Below, one piece after another: positions 1-10,610 of a DNA stretch of 64,000 bases (position 1 is the stretch's first letter; each line of letters begins with the position of its first letter). The DNA lies in the NCBI GenBank assembly GCA_001599915.1, contig BCIG01000014.1, forward strand, positions 248,001-312,000. The letters run 5' to 3'. The stretch is from Symbiotaphrina buchneri (Eukaryota > Ascomycota > Symbiotaphrinales > Symbiotaphrinaceae). The notes under the pieces are model-generated. The model had not been told where the DNA came from and ran no database searches. It worked only from the letters and a program-made list of their open reading frames with translations. Both the position numbers and the translations under genes were made by a program.

Positions 1-2
1 AA

Positions 3-679
3 TTCGAGCTCGGAAGGTTGCAGTTCGTCTGGCTCTTCCAGGGTGGAGGAACAGATGGCACAACGGCAGAGGTTTCTCAGGGACCGCAAAGAGCTTTAGA
101 GTATGGTCGGAGGGAATTCGGCAATTTCCAAGGTAGATACCTTCGAGAAATCCAGCAGCTGGGGGGTGCGATGGCATACCGGCCCAATCTCGGCCAGTCA
201 CCCTATCGATGGATCTTTGATAACGAGTCCGGTTGGGAGGAAGTGGCAAGCTCCTTCACGAGGGAATTTTGCTCACTGTTAGGCTTGTCGGCCGATTCGC
301 CATTATACATAGCTGCTACTGCAGGGGCTATAGCACTACCTGTGCTCCAAAAGGTTCAGACTATCATGGAGAAAAAGAGGACGGAATGGACAACGCAGAA
401 TGAACTCCCAGTAAGTGAAGAAAAAACAGAACCGTGCAAGGGCAAGCTAACCATTGGTAGGTGGAGATCCCGCTTCCACCGTCTTACCACTTTCACTCCA
501 TTTTCGTCTGTCCTGTTTCTAAGGAGCAGACGACTGACGACAATCCCCCCATGATGATGAACTGTGGTCACGTCGTGGCACAGGAATCGCTGATGAAATT
601 GAGCAAAGGGGGCAGATTCAAATGCCCTTACTGCCCTGGAGAGAGCCATCCAAAGGATGCAAGGAAAGTTTTCCTATGA
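3..679 (+). CDS. RMD5: GID/CTLH E3 ligase RING subunit Rmd5 (Gid2), 5' truncated
   Basis: This is the C-terminal part of an Rmd5/RMND5A homologue, cut by the left window edge. Two exons are read: 3-410 and 461-679, with intron 411-460 (GTAAGT...TAG). The first exon carries the end of the CTLH/CRA region, ending in NELP. The second carries a degenerate [15 protein letters not shown], then [11 protein letters not shown], then [12 protein letters not shown], with the terminal KVFL. This matches RMND5A closely, including the NPPM and CPYCP motifs. Rmd5 is a catalytic RING partner of the GID ubiquitin ligase, which degrades gluconeogenic enzymes such as fructose-1,6-bisphosphatase when glucose returns. 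The family assignment is firm; the N-terminus lies outside the window. The next gene starts 325 nt downstream on the same strand. Confidence 0.93.
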
Positions 680-1004
680 TAAGGGTTGGTGGATGGGAGG
701 TTGCGTATATGGGAGTTCAGGAATTCTATATAGCATATCAAGGCGTCTTGGATCAGGAGATGCAGGGTACCGGTAGTTTGCCTATAATGTTAGAAATTAG
801 CACCCTCAAATTGACGACCCATAAAAGACGTGATATATGATTTACTGACAATAAAAATGTTTACCAGACCAAACTTCCTCGAAGAACATAACTCGATGGA
901 AGACGGCTTAATGGCTTTACTCCCTTGGTCTTTCTATTAAAGCGGAAACATTCCGCCCAGAGCTACGGATATTTGTTGCCCCACGAAAATATTCCCTCCG
1001 CAAG

Positions 1005-2365
1005 ATGGAGCAGCTCCGGCCTTTGAAGTCGTCTTCAGTGTCGCTTCCACCGGACTCCTATATTTATTCAATAATTCCTACAGCGGGTTCTTCTCTCGCA
1101 GTTATTTCCTCGGACGATTCTATTCGCGTCCTCGATCCCGAAACATTTGCGCTTCGGGAAGAACCTTGGCTCAAAGTGCACAATGGGGTCACTTGCTTGG
1201 AACGATACGACAGTTTGGGGAATGTGCTGGCAAGTGCTGGTCGAGAAGGGGCCATTCGAGTCACAGATCTACGGTCAAGGAAGCAAGTGCTAGAGTTCAA
1301 TGGTATGCGCAACTGCACTACCAAACGTGGTGTCTGATGCTGATCTTGCCCCACCACGAAGGAAGCAATGGACCAATTCTGTCGTTGGATTGCAACCCAG
1401 GCACAAATGCCATGGCAGCTGGAACTGAACTCTCACATTCTCAAGCTGTTGTTATGCTGTGGTATGTTCAACGAGAAGGGCATAGATACCTCTTCAATGC
1501 AATCATCTGACATCTCCCAGGGACATAAGGTCGCCGAAACAGCCGCGGATACAGTACAGCGAGTCGCATAATGACGATGTCACAGATGTGGGCAGCACAT
1601 TGTTCCGCGCATGGTTTACAACAACGCTGACTTCGTCAATAGGTGCGGTTCCATCCGACGCAGCCAGCAATCTTGTCGTCAGGAAGTACGGACGGGCTTC
1701 TGAACATATACGATACCACAATTGACGACGAGGATGAAGCACTCTATCAAGTTATCAACCACGGTTCCTCGATCCATCACGCAGGATTTCTTAATGAGAA
1801 GGATATATACGGGCTTAGCCACGACGAAACTCTGTCAATCTATCAATTGGCCACCCCAGACGAGAGGGTGGAAGAGCCTGCGCCATTAGCATTCGGTGAT
1901 CTACGGCCAAAGTTGAACTGCGAATATGTGGTGGAGCTTATAGTTTCGGCCTCAGGAGGACCGCTGCTGGCTGCTGGCAATCACAGGTACTTGAACTCAA
2001 CCCCTCTTCATGGACCATGCTGACAATCTGCCCCAGCGAGCAACGAATGGACATATTCCGCCTCAATCCAAGTCCCCAATGGGATGTGCAGCCTGAACTA
2101 ATAACCCGCTTGCCGGGCGCGCACGGCGATGAAGTCGTTCGCTCCATATATGTAGATGAAAGCGTATGTCGATCAGAGGTCCACTTGCAGGGTTGAAAGC
2201 TGACTTATCACCCAGACGCGTGTTGTATTCACAGCTGGCGAGGATGGACACATTCGGTCATGGGGTCCATCAGGGTCCGAAGAACCAGATGCGACCAGCT
2301 CGCCTCTGAAGGTGAAGAAGAAGAAGGAAAGCAAAACAAGCGATATTAGGTACAAGCCGTACTAG
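1005..2365 (+). CDS. WD40-repeat protein, WDR89-like
   Basis: Six exons give a 361-residue beta-propeller protein: 1005-1302, 1362-1461, 1521-1587, 1643-1986, 2037-2163, 2216-2365. Introns are 50-60 nt with GT-AG ends. WD-type blades are visible: SSDDSIRVLDPET, SAGREGAIRVTDLRS, a blade ending VVMLWDIRS (the Trp codon is split by intron 2), SSGSTDGLLNIYD, and a last blade GEDGHIRSWG. The C-terminus is a Lys-rich tail (VKKKKESK). Overall length and the placement of the last GEDGHIRSWG blade resemble the WDR89 family, which is poorly characterised, so I give no function beyond a protein-interaction scaffold. The lysine tail could favour a nuclear location (inference). The start is the first ATG of the frame. 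Exact choice of the exon 3 donor (GTGGGC) is the weakest splice call. Confidence 0.85.
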
Positions 2366-2747
2366 TCAGGAAATACATGACCAAGAACCACCAGAACAAT
2401 TGCCCGTAATGAAGGTAACATAGAAACGATGCATAGAGAATACATTCAAATTAGAAAAGAATTGCTTCTTCACTGTGGCTCACACTGAATGCTTTCTGCC
2501 AAGCCAGCGAGGTGGTCCATGCACAGAGTGCGGGGACTTTGGCTGGCGGCGCTCGCCGAATGACAGCTTGCAGCTCCACTGATTTACCCTAACTCGCATT
2601 GGTTGCTCCGATCCTCACCAACACAATCTGGCTCTCCCATACCCTGAGATCCGGCAATAATGTCGACTTGGGCTTATCTACCGCGAACCAGGCAAGAGTG
2701 GTCTCTTTCTTTGAAGCTATAGATCCCTGGCATGTGAGCTAGCCCAA
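2366..2747. other. intergenic, WD40 gene to hrd3
   Basis: This 382-nt tandem gap must hold the terminator of the WD40 gene and the promoter of hrd3. I see no open frame with coding character, no TATA box of note and no repeat. Confidence 0.5.
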
Positions 2748-5406
2748 ATGAAGCAACGCATAAGGCGGCTGCTGCCGCTGTTCTTCCGTCAGTGCCATCA
2801 TTAACGGTTATGGTACCAGGATGCTTGCTGACTTTGAGACCTAACAGTTTTATTATGTATTCTTCTCACCATAGCTGACGCCCAGGCTGCGACCGAGACA
2901 GAGCTTCAGCAGGACTTGGAATACAGCGGTCAAGAGGGCGTTGCGCGGGATCTTCCAGGTCATGATCCTTCATGGCAGGATGGAGATCAAAATCGGGGTC
3001 AGGAGGCCGCCGCTGCCGTAGATGAGGCCTTGGCAATACTTCGCAAATTGGAGGCTTCGAGGAGCAAGGCTGCGCGCTTGAGCAAACCTATCGGAATGTT
3101 TGGGACAGCAGCTTACTACGCCAAAGAAGTGTTCTTTCTTCTGTTTATGAATGGCCCTCCTGAGCCGGTATATCAGGACCAAGGGGAAAGGAAGCTTAGT
3201 CAACCTCTTGGAAGAGCAGTACAACTACTTGAAGGAGCTGCGGACAAAGGCAACTCTGACGCCCTATTCCTGTTGGCGGAGATGAATTTCTACGGCAATT
3301 TCACACATCCTAGGGACTACTCTGAGGCTTTTCGACAATACTCCGACTTGGCCAAATTGACTGGGAACAGCTCTGCGCAACACATGATAGGATTTATGTA
3401 CGCCACTGGCATTGGAGGTGCCGTGGAGAGAGATCAGGCGAAAGCGCTCCTGTATCACACGTTCTCGGCACTCGGAGGCAATACAGCATCAGAAATGACT
3501 GTGGCTTTTCGGCATCATTCGGGGATCGCTACCCCCAGAAACTGTGACGAGGCTGCGTATTATTACAAAAGAGTAGCGGACAAAGCTATAGAATACTCGC
3601 GCTCCGGCCCACCTGGAGGTCATACCCTGGTCAAAGAAGCCTACAGGCTCGCCGACGAGGAAGGAGGTGTTTATGGGGAAGGGGCTAGTGTCACGAGCTC
3701 TGGAATCAATGCCAATAGGGGAGGACCCAACTCGGATAGTCACGCAGCGTTTGATGACGTCCTGGAATACTTGGACCTTATGTCAAGGAAGGGCGATCTC
3801 AAGGCTACGTTCAGCTTAGGTAAACTCCATTACGAAGGCTCAAGGGCACTCAATCGGAACCTGAAAAAGGCCAAGGCCTACTTCATGATCGTTGCGAAGC
3901 GTCAGTGGATGAAGGATGGCCGGGTCATACCTGGTAATCCGCCTGGCGTTGATAAGATTGCAGCGAAAGCTGCAGGCTATCTTGGCAGAATGTACCTCCG
4001 GGGAGAAGGGACAGAGCAGAGCTTCGAAAAAGCCATGACTTGGTTCAGGAGAGGTATCGCCTATGGTGATCCCTTATGTCAATACAGTGCAGGCTTAATG
4101 TACCTGGACGGTTATGGTGTCCCCAAGGACGCTGTCCGGGCGGCGGACTATTTCAAGGCTGCTGCGGATCAGGATTTCGCATCTGCTCAGGTAAGACTGG
4201 GCGCGCTTTTTCTTGATCAGGGGGATGTGGCGACTGCTCAGCGATACTTTGAGTTAGCGACACGGCATAGCCATGTCGAGGCCTTCTACTACCTCGCAGA
4301 GATCCACAATCAAGGCATAGGCAAAGAGAGATCCTGCGGGATGGCTACAACATATTACAAGTTAGTCGCTGAAAGGGCTGAGATCATCCATTCTCACTTC
4401 GGCGAGGCGAATCAGGCATATGAGGACGGGGACCTCGAACTCGCATTGGTCGAGTATATGATGGCTGCAGAACAAGGATACGAGAGTGCTCAAGCGAACG
4501 TGGCATATTTGTTGGACGAGCAGAAGTCCAAGCTGCCTCATCTTGACCGGCTTGTTGGGTTAGGAAAGCGAAGGCCCGCTTTGCTGCACGATCCAAGCCT
4601 GGCATTGATCTACTGGACTCGCTCAGCGAAGCAGTCTAACATCGACGCCATGGTTAAGATGGGAGACTATTACCTTCAGGGGCTGGGAACACAAGCCGAC
4701 GCCGAGAAGGCGGTAGCGTGTTATCAGGCAGCGGCGGAATTTATGCAGAGTGCGCAAGCGCTGTGGAATATGGGTTGGATGCATGAAAACGGCATCGGTG
4801 TCGAGCAAGACTTCCATCTTGCCAAGCGCTTCTATGATCAGGCTCTGGAGACAAACCAGGAAGCTTATTTGCCTGTCAAGCTGAGTCTACTGAAGTTGAG
4901 GGTGCGGAGTTTCTGGAATACGATCACACACGGGCGGGTCAACTCCATCCGTGATGAACCCGGTATGTTCTCTACACTGATTCCCGTATATCGTACTCTG
5001 TCTAATTTGTGCCTCAGAACCAAAGAAAGAATGGTCCTTCAGTGAATGGGTGCAGAACTTCTTGGAGGATGAGCATCCTTACTACCATGATGTTGATGAG
5101 GATGATTACGTGGACCATGCCACGGATCCCATCCCCGGTGCTGACGAGTATTATGACGACATTGATGAGGGCATCCTCGAAAGCCTGATTATCGTCGGTA
5201 TTGCAGCAGCACTGGCCATTCTAGTTTATTACCGTCAGCAAAGGCAACTTCACCATCGGCTAGCGCAGGGCCAGCAGCAAATGGCTCAAGCAGGGGCAGT
5301 TGCTCCGGCTGATCAGGGCCAACAGGGACCGGCAGACAGAGGACTGTTTCCTCCGCCCGGTGACCCTGCTTTCAACCAATGGGTAGCGGGCGGTATTGGA
5401 CATTGA
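2748..5406 (+). CDS. HRD3: Hrd3/SEL1L, ER-associated degradation receptor
   Basis: Three exons (2748-2787, 2848-4962, 5018-5406) encode 847 residues. A 40-nt first exon joined to 2848 yields a complete signal peptide: RRLLPLFF followed by LLLCILLTIADAQA. This is why I chose the ATG at 2748 and the CTAACAG acceptor at 2847. The lumenal body holds many SEL1-like TPR repeats, for example LLAEMNFYGNFTHP, HMIGFMYATGIGG, YLGRMYLRGEGTEQ, SAGLMYLDGYGVP, KMGDYYLQGLGTQ and NMGWMHENGIGVEQ. After an acidic stretch there is one transmembrane helix at about 770-792 (SLIIVGIAAALAILVYY) and a short Gln-rich cytosolic tail. In the family, Hrd3 presents misfolded glycoproteins to the Hrd1 ubiquitin ligase at the ER membrane. 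Yeast Hrd3 is 833 residues, so length fits. Confidence 0.94.
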
Positions 5407-5451
5407 TGTGTCGTGGAATTTGTTCGTAGCTTCCACCAAATTTTTATTAGA

Positions 5452-7032
5452 TTACAGATATGTTTTGGCCGCCTCGCAGAATAGCCTGTAGCCTTCAGCT
5501 GGTGTAATTTTGATCAACTTCCTCTCAGTCGGCGCAGGTGCAATTTGCAGCCGGTCGAAAAGCTTGCCAATTGCGTCCTGGTTTGGCAAGCCTGTAACAT
5601 CCATGGCCACGGTGCCTGCCGCTACATCCTTTGGCCCCACAACAACTATGACGTTGTATTTCTTTGTCTTCGCGTCTTGAATTTTCTTTGGCAAGGAAAT
5701 AGGTCTGGTGTCGATATCTACCAGAAAGCTAGGGTGATCCAAGGGTTCTGGGAGCAGAGCCCCGTCGATGTCCGTTGCCAAATCTTGCCTTCCGGATAGT
5801 TGATGTACGACATTATCTGTGTATTCCAAAACTGGCGCGCTATCGTTGACGGTGACGATTACGGCTTGACGAGGACTCAACCAAAAGGGCCATCGGCCGT
5901 TATACCGCTCTATAAGAAGTGCCATGAACCTTTCCAATGAGCCAAAGATGGCTCGGTGTATTATGACTGGTACCGCCTGCTCCGGCTCGGTCCCAGGGAT
6001 AAGCTCTTCCGGATCTGGGCCAGTGCGACCGCTCTCGGGAAATGGCGCTTGGTACGTCAAACCGAAGTTTTTGGGAAGCTGGAAATCCAGCTGCACCGTA
6101 GCTGTCTGATGCTCATTGCCATCAGCATCCTGCAAGATTATGTCGATTTTGGGACCATAGAAGGCCCCGTCACCCTCATTTATGGCCCACTCCTTCCCGC
6201 TGCGCCGGAGAGCTTCCTTTAGCTGATCCTCTGCCCTTGTCCACTCTTCTAGGGTCCCGATATATTTACTTTCGGGTCTTGTGGACAACAATAGCTTGTA
6301 TTTTCCCAGCCCGAATGTTGTATATACCATCTCAACAAATTGAAGCGTCTTTTCTATCTCATTCAAGATTTGGTCTGGTCGACAGAATATGTGGCCATCA
6401 TCCTGGTGGAACCGCCTCACCCTTGTCAGTCCACTCAAGGATCCCGAGACCTCGTCTCTATGCAGCGGGCTGAAGTCCGCATATCTGACAGGTAGTTCCC
6501 GCCAGCTCCTGCGCTGGGATCGGAAAAGTAAGCAATGGCCAGGGCAATTCATAGGCTTGAGTCCAAAAGGCTCGTCTTCTCCGATCTCTGCCTGTAGATT
6601 CTCCCCCGACGCCCCTTTTCCGCGCACTTCAAACATGTCGTCTTTATAGTTCTGCCAATGGCCTGATTTCTCCCATAATGAACGTTTATAGATTGTTGGT
6701 GTTATGACTTCCCGGAACCCGAACTGTCGATATTGCGCGCGGAGGAATGCGATGAGCTTGTTGAAGACGTGCGCACCATTGGGAAGGAGGAGAGGTGAGC
6801 CGGGACTGTATATGGAAGTGGTGAATAGTTGCTGATCTACCGCCACAGTGCGATGATCGGTCTGAGGTTCTTGTGGGATGTTGGCCGCTTTCTGGCCATG
6901 AGCGGAGGAAGGAGTGAGGCGGGCCGTCGAACAGGAGCAAGTCCGCAGCTGGAAGAATCTATTCCGTCGTACATTGTTGTTCGGACGACATACAGTCTGG
7001 AAGATGCAATAGACGGCCCTAGAGTGACGCAT
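5452..7032 (-). CDS. MST1: threonyl-tRNA synthetase, mitochondrial
   Basis: This intronless class II aminoacyl-tRNA synthetase has 526 residues from the ATG at 7032. It charges mitochondrial tRNA-Thr. Visible landmarks are the zinc/active-site segment GLKPMNCPGHCLLF, motif 2 (RYADFSPLHRDEVSG then RVRRFHQDDGHIFC), motif 3 (IIHRAIFGSLERFMALLIE), and the C-terminal anticodon-binding domain starting WPFWLSPRQAVIV. The TGS and N2 editing domains of the cytosolic enzyme are absent, as expected for Mst1-type enzymes. The same frame stays open upstream to an ATG at 7302 (616 residues), but that segment looks non-conserved. The sequence after 7032 is basic and Ser/Cys-rich, fitting a mitochondrial presequence. 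The gene is convergent with hrd3 (stops 45 nt apart) and divergent from the gene at 7430. Confidence 0.93.
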   Translation of the reverse strand: MRHSRAVYCIFQTVCRPNNNVRRNRFFQLRTCSCSTARLTPSSAHGQKAANIPQEPQTDHRTVAVDQQLFTTSIYSPGSPLLLPNGAHVFNKLIAFLRAQYRQFGFREVITPTIYKRSLWEKSGHWQNYKDDMFEVRGKGASGENLQAEIGEDEPFGLKPMNCPGHCLLFRSQRRSWRELPVRYADFSPLHRDEVSGSLSGLTRVRRFHQDDGHIFCRPDQILNEIEKTLQFVEMVYTTFGLGKYKLLLSTRPESKYIGTLEEWTRAEDQLKEALRRSGKEWAINEGDGAFYGPKIDIILQDADGNEHQTATVQLDFQLPKNFGLTYQAPFPESGRTGPDPEELIPGTEPEQAVPVIIHRAIFGSLERFMALLIERYNGRWPFWLSPRQAVIVTVNDSAPVLEYTDNVVHQLSGRQDLATDIDGALLPEPLDHPSFLVDIDTRPISLPKKIQDAKTKKYNVIVVVGPKDVAAGTVAMDVTGLPNQDAIGKLFDRLQIAPAPTERKLIKITPAEGYRLFCEAAKTYL

Positions 7033-7429
7033 TGGGGTGCATAAGAAACTCGAGCGCGCGGTTAGCTGTATCGAATAGCAGCACTCGTCGAGTTGGTTGA
7101 TCGGAGGTGCAAAGCTCGTTTCCCTTCTAGGCAATGGCGCCGCCGCAACGATCGACCGTCCCGTAAACCCCACACGCGAGACCGCGTCTCGGCGTGAAGC
7201 GCGCGCCTGCCGGATATGCCCTGACCCCCTGCCACTTCCAAGGTTTCCTTGCATGTGACGTGACACCATCAGTGAACGCAAGGAATACCCGCCAGCTGTC
7301 ATAACCTGCTACGTTTTCATTCTTTGTTTCGAGCAGCGGCGATGAGATATGACTTAATCCATCCATTCTGAGAAACAAAACCCCTATTGTCTGCACATTC
7401 CTGGTTTGGTTGTATCTGAGTTAAGCATA
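7033..7429. promoter_or_regulatory. divergent promoter, ThrRS / 7430 gene
   Basis: This 397-nt region separates two diverging starts. It stays open in the ThrRS frame up to 7302, so part of it could be coding if the longer ThrRS start is used. I see no clear TATA box or other element. Confidence 0.4.
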
Positions 7430-9009
7430 ATGGATTCGCGTCAGCTTGCAGCCTCCAGAGAGCATTTGGGGGAGTCGTGGGTTGTGGAGGAAGCCGAGAC
7501 CGAGAAGCAGACCCCAAAGCGCAGATCATCCCGCCAGAGAGCGTGGACCAGGAGTTAATTATGCCATCACCAGAGGGAGAGAGCATGGATGGCTCTTGGG
7601 TGAAGCCAAGCCCTCGTGGGAACCATAGAGTCACTCGCGAAGTCCGTTCAGGGACACCCATGGCTAGAGGAAAGAGAGCGGTACCCAACAGACGAGCGGC
7701 TGAGCAGGATTTTGTTTCAAAGTCAGAAAGCTATGATACCATGCACGAGGAAGACGATCCCCCAAGACCGCGGCGGAAGATCCAGCATCCTGCAGAGCGG
7801 CCTACGGCATCCTTTTCTGCTGTGCTCCAGGGCCTGCTCATTGGGCTATTGGACATTGGCGTTGGCGCTTTACGCTTCATCAAGACGCCTATATCATGGA
7901 TTGTGGGTATTTGCATATTGTACGGCATTGGGATCTCGCTGAGGAACTGGATGACACAATCTATTCACGCCTCGCTATCCCCGATCTGCAGCATCCCCGG
8001 AACTTCCTTCCTTAATCTCCCATTCTGCGATCCGGCATTGGCTGGCGGTTATACCTCTGGCGCGGCGCCGGTCGAGTTCGACGCGTTAATGACCGTTCAA
8101 TCGAAGTTTGAAGAAGTATTAGAAGAGAGCGCAGAAGGCGTGTCTCTTCCATTGGACATGAAGAGATCTGAATCTTCAATCAGGGATCTACGGCAGCTTG
8201 TGCGATACAGCCGCCTGCGCTCAAAAAATGAACTGGAATTGGAATTTGACGGCTTCATTGAAACTGCTCGCATCGCCTCTTTCGATCTGCAACGGTTTAA
8301 TAGTCATATCGGCAGAGGTGTAGACTCTGTTTTAGCCATTACAAGATACACGACCCGCGTCTTGGAGGACATCCAGCTGCGAGATGCCTCCAAAGGTGCT
8401 ATTGCCGCATCCTTCGACGCGCTGCTAGCACCTTTGCGACCAAAATTCATTACAGAAAAGGCGCTACTCGACCAGTATATGCAGCACACTTCGTTAGTGG
8501 AAGGGGAGATTCAGCGTCTCATTGAGGAAGCCCAGGCCTTGCTACTGGTATTGCAGAACTTGGAAGACAGGCTCGATATTATCCACGGAATTGCTACACG
8601 CGATGACGCCGATGCCAAAGCTTCGAAAGACTTGATCCTACAAGAGCTCTGGACTATTGTTGGTGGCAATAAAGGGAAACTCAAGCACTTCGATAGTCAA
8701 TTGAAGCTACTTGAGCAGGTCACTCTTTACAGAAAGACGGCCTGGGCGCACGTTAGTGGTACGATCCTAAAGTTACAGGCTATGGGTGCAGGGTTGGAAG
8801 ACCTCCGGGAGCGGGTAGGTTCGGCGGAGCTTCTGCGAGACAGAGCGGATATACCACTTAGTGTGCATCTTGAAAACATCAACCTGGGCGTGGAACGCTT
8901 AGAAGCAGGGAGGCAGAAGGCGAAGAAGCTGGAAAGTGATTATCTTCGGAAAACTTTGGACAGAGAACAACACGGCCAAAAAGTCGTCGACACTCTCGCC
9001 ATCGGCTAG
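7430..9009 (+). CDS. uncharacterised membrane and coiled-coil protein, apparent frameshift
   Basis: From about 7561 to 9009 one frame encodes a membrane-anchored protein of roughly 480 residues. A Ser/Arg-rich N-terminus is followed by two hydrophobic segments (VLQGLLIGLLDIGVGALRF and WIVGICILYGIGISL). A long, mostly helical region follows, with blocks such as FEEVLEESAEGVSLPLDMKR and ALLLVLQNLEDRLDIIHGIA. The only good start codon, ATG 7430 (MDSRQLAASREHLGESWVV), lies in a different frame that stops at 7556-7558. The downstream frame already looks coding from about 7515 (IIPPESVDQELIMPSPEGES). No GT-AG pair of usable length joins them, so a single-base indel or a later start at ATG 7561 must be invoked. 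I do not recognise a function; it looks like a fungal inner-membrane or nuclear-envelope type protein (guess). Confidence 0.7.
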
Positions 9010-9252
9010 GGCTCGTGATGCTGGATTCAAGTCCGGTATGAAGGCTGCTTTTGATGGCGCCATTCCAATTTCGGACATCATAGGACCTATGAATAACTTT
9101 ATGGAAGAACTTCTCGGCACTTGAATCCAGCCACTCGTGGTGAATGATGATGTTCTTGCCTGTTTTGGGCGTGGCTCTACAGCGTTGACGAGCTGGAACC
9201 TTGGGGGTTCACAACATCCAAGACCGCAGTAGGAAAGCACGACCGAGTCAAC

Positions 9253-9260
9253 TATAAATA
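9253..9260 (+). promoter_or_regulatory. TATA-like box before the 9297 ORF
   Basis: TATAAATA lies 37 nt before the ATG at 9297. The spacing leaves room for only a very short leader, so it supports a promoter here but not necessarily that exact start codon. Confidence 0.4.
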
Positions 9261-9296
9261 TGGTCCGACATCCCGCTCCCTGTATGCACCGAGGAT

Positions 9297-10151
9297 ATGC
9301 CAATAGTCTCTAATAGCACAGACCCGGGCGTTCAATATCGGGGAAACGTCTCTCCATCGACCTGTTTGAGTATGCCCTTGGGAGGTCTCTTCGGCTGTCC
9401 TCAAGCAGACAACAGCTCGACAGACTCTGACATCCCTATTCTTCGTGAGGAACTCGGCCGGAAGCCCAGTGTCAACTCCATATCTGGATCAGTCTTCCTT
9501 GAAAAGTCAGCCATGTACGACTGGAGCGACGAGATTTCAGGAAGCAGCAGAGGCTATGGACCCCTCGACCCTACACCGTCGGAGCGTGCATTGAAGTTCC
9601 CGGCGACGATGCGGTCCGAAGAAATGGAGAAAGAGGTCGCGGGACGCCAGGGACGGCTTTCCAGGCTTATCGACTGTTTGGCGACGAAGCCGATGGGGAC
9701 ACTGGAGCGCATGAAGCAGTGGCGCGTCAGACCAGGCGTCAACGGCGTATCTGAGGCGGTTCCGGAAAAGGCTGCGGGAAACACGGTGACAGATCACGGC
9801 AGCGACAGCAGCGACCGTCTCCCTCCTGGTACCCCTCCACCAGCTCCATCTCCGGCGCCCGCGCCTGCCCCCAAGAAAGGTCAGATGGTCAATGTCAGGG
9901 AGTATTTCACAGGGGAAGCGCCCTTGGACGTCGACACCATGTACTTCCACGTCAATCTGGTGGAGCAGTTGCTGTTTGGAATGGGCATCGAGAAGACCTT
10001 CGCGCATGGAAGCCATTTGGCAGGGGAGGACCACCTCGTCGCGCAGTGGGAGGAGGCCAAGCGATACGTGGAAGCCTATTTTCCCGATCGGGTCATGGTG
10101 ACTTGGCCCGTTTCGAGAGGATCCATTCACGGGCCGGGCCGCTTGGCTTGA
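9297..10151 (+). CDS. hypothetical protein, 284 residues
   Basis: This is a single open frame from ATG 9297. I do not recognise the product. The N-terminal half is polar, with a Cys near each end of a short segment (SPSTCLSMPLGGLFGC). The middle holds a Pro/Ala run (PPPAPSPAPAPAPKK). The C-terminal 80 residues look folded (MVNVREYFTGEAPLDVDTMY then FHVNLVEQLLFGMGIEKTF and EEAKRYVEAYFPDRVMV). No signal peptide or membrane helix is obvious. A 197-residue antisense frame overlaps it, which reduces confidence that the frame is open by selection. It sits 287 nt after the stop of the membrane protein at 7430 and converges with the PAF-AH gene. Confidence 0.55.
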   Translation: MPIVSNSTDPGVQYRGNVSPSTCLSMPLGGLFGCPQADNSSTDSDIPILREELGRKPSVNSISGSVFLEKSAMYDWSDEISGSSRGYGPLDPTPSERALKFPATMRSEEMEKEVAGRQGRLSRLIDCLATKPMGTLERMKQWRVRPGVNGVSEAVPEKAAGNTVTDHGSDSSDRLPPGTPPPAPSPAPAPAPKKGQMVNVREYFTGEAPLDVDTMYFHVNLVEQLLFGMGIEKTFAHGSHLAGEDHLVAQWEEAKRYVEAYFPDRVMVTWPVSRGSIHGPGRLA

Positions 10152-10610
10152 TGGCTCAGGAACCTTACGTTAGCTTACTTTACCTTAATGACTGGACTGC
10201 ATCTACGCTCGGCTGGATAGAAACCTTTTGGGTCATACCAGGACCAGGTTTTAGGGTTTGCTTGAGTCCTTGAGGACGAGAATTAATAGAGATTCGTCTT
10301 TTCTGTGGACTAATCTCTGCGACTCAGAGGATATCTGGTCACATGGAAGTCACTTGGGATCTCACAGCAATCCGAGCTTCAAGCAGCACAGGATTTCGAA
10401 AGTTTCCAATATTCCGCTCCGAAAGAGGCTCAGGTGCCTCTGCTAGGTCCTGCCTCGAATAAACCATGCACCATGTAAATGCTCCAATGAAGAAATGCGC
10501 ATACGCTGCCGCTATGAAGCAATGCCTGCCCGAATTCCCACCAACCGTCCCTTTACCGTTTTCCCATCCCATAATCCGTCATGAGGGTGATTACCCATAT
10601 TTACATCCAT
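10152..10610. other. convergent intergenic region
   Basis: Both flanking genes end here. The 459 nt contain no coding-like frame that I can support and no repeat. Confidence 0.45.

Noticed and set aside
1-13. Possible cloning-vector sequence: AATTCGAGCTCGG equals the EcoRI-SacI part of a pUC polylinker.
   Set aside because: The same bases encode FELGRLQF in the Rmd5 frame, which aligns with the family pattern FKLHRLYF of RMND5A, so the match is native or coincidental.
8899-9303. 134-codon minus frame and a 62-codon plus frame (8936-9124) around the end of the membrane gene.
   Set aside because: Both overlap the coding end or TATA-containing spacer without domain or splice support.
9537-10130. 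197-codon minus frame antisense to the 9297 ORF.
   Set aside because: Arg/His/Trp-rich composition typical of an antisense shadow; no start context or motif. It does lower confidence in the sense ORF.
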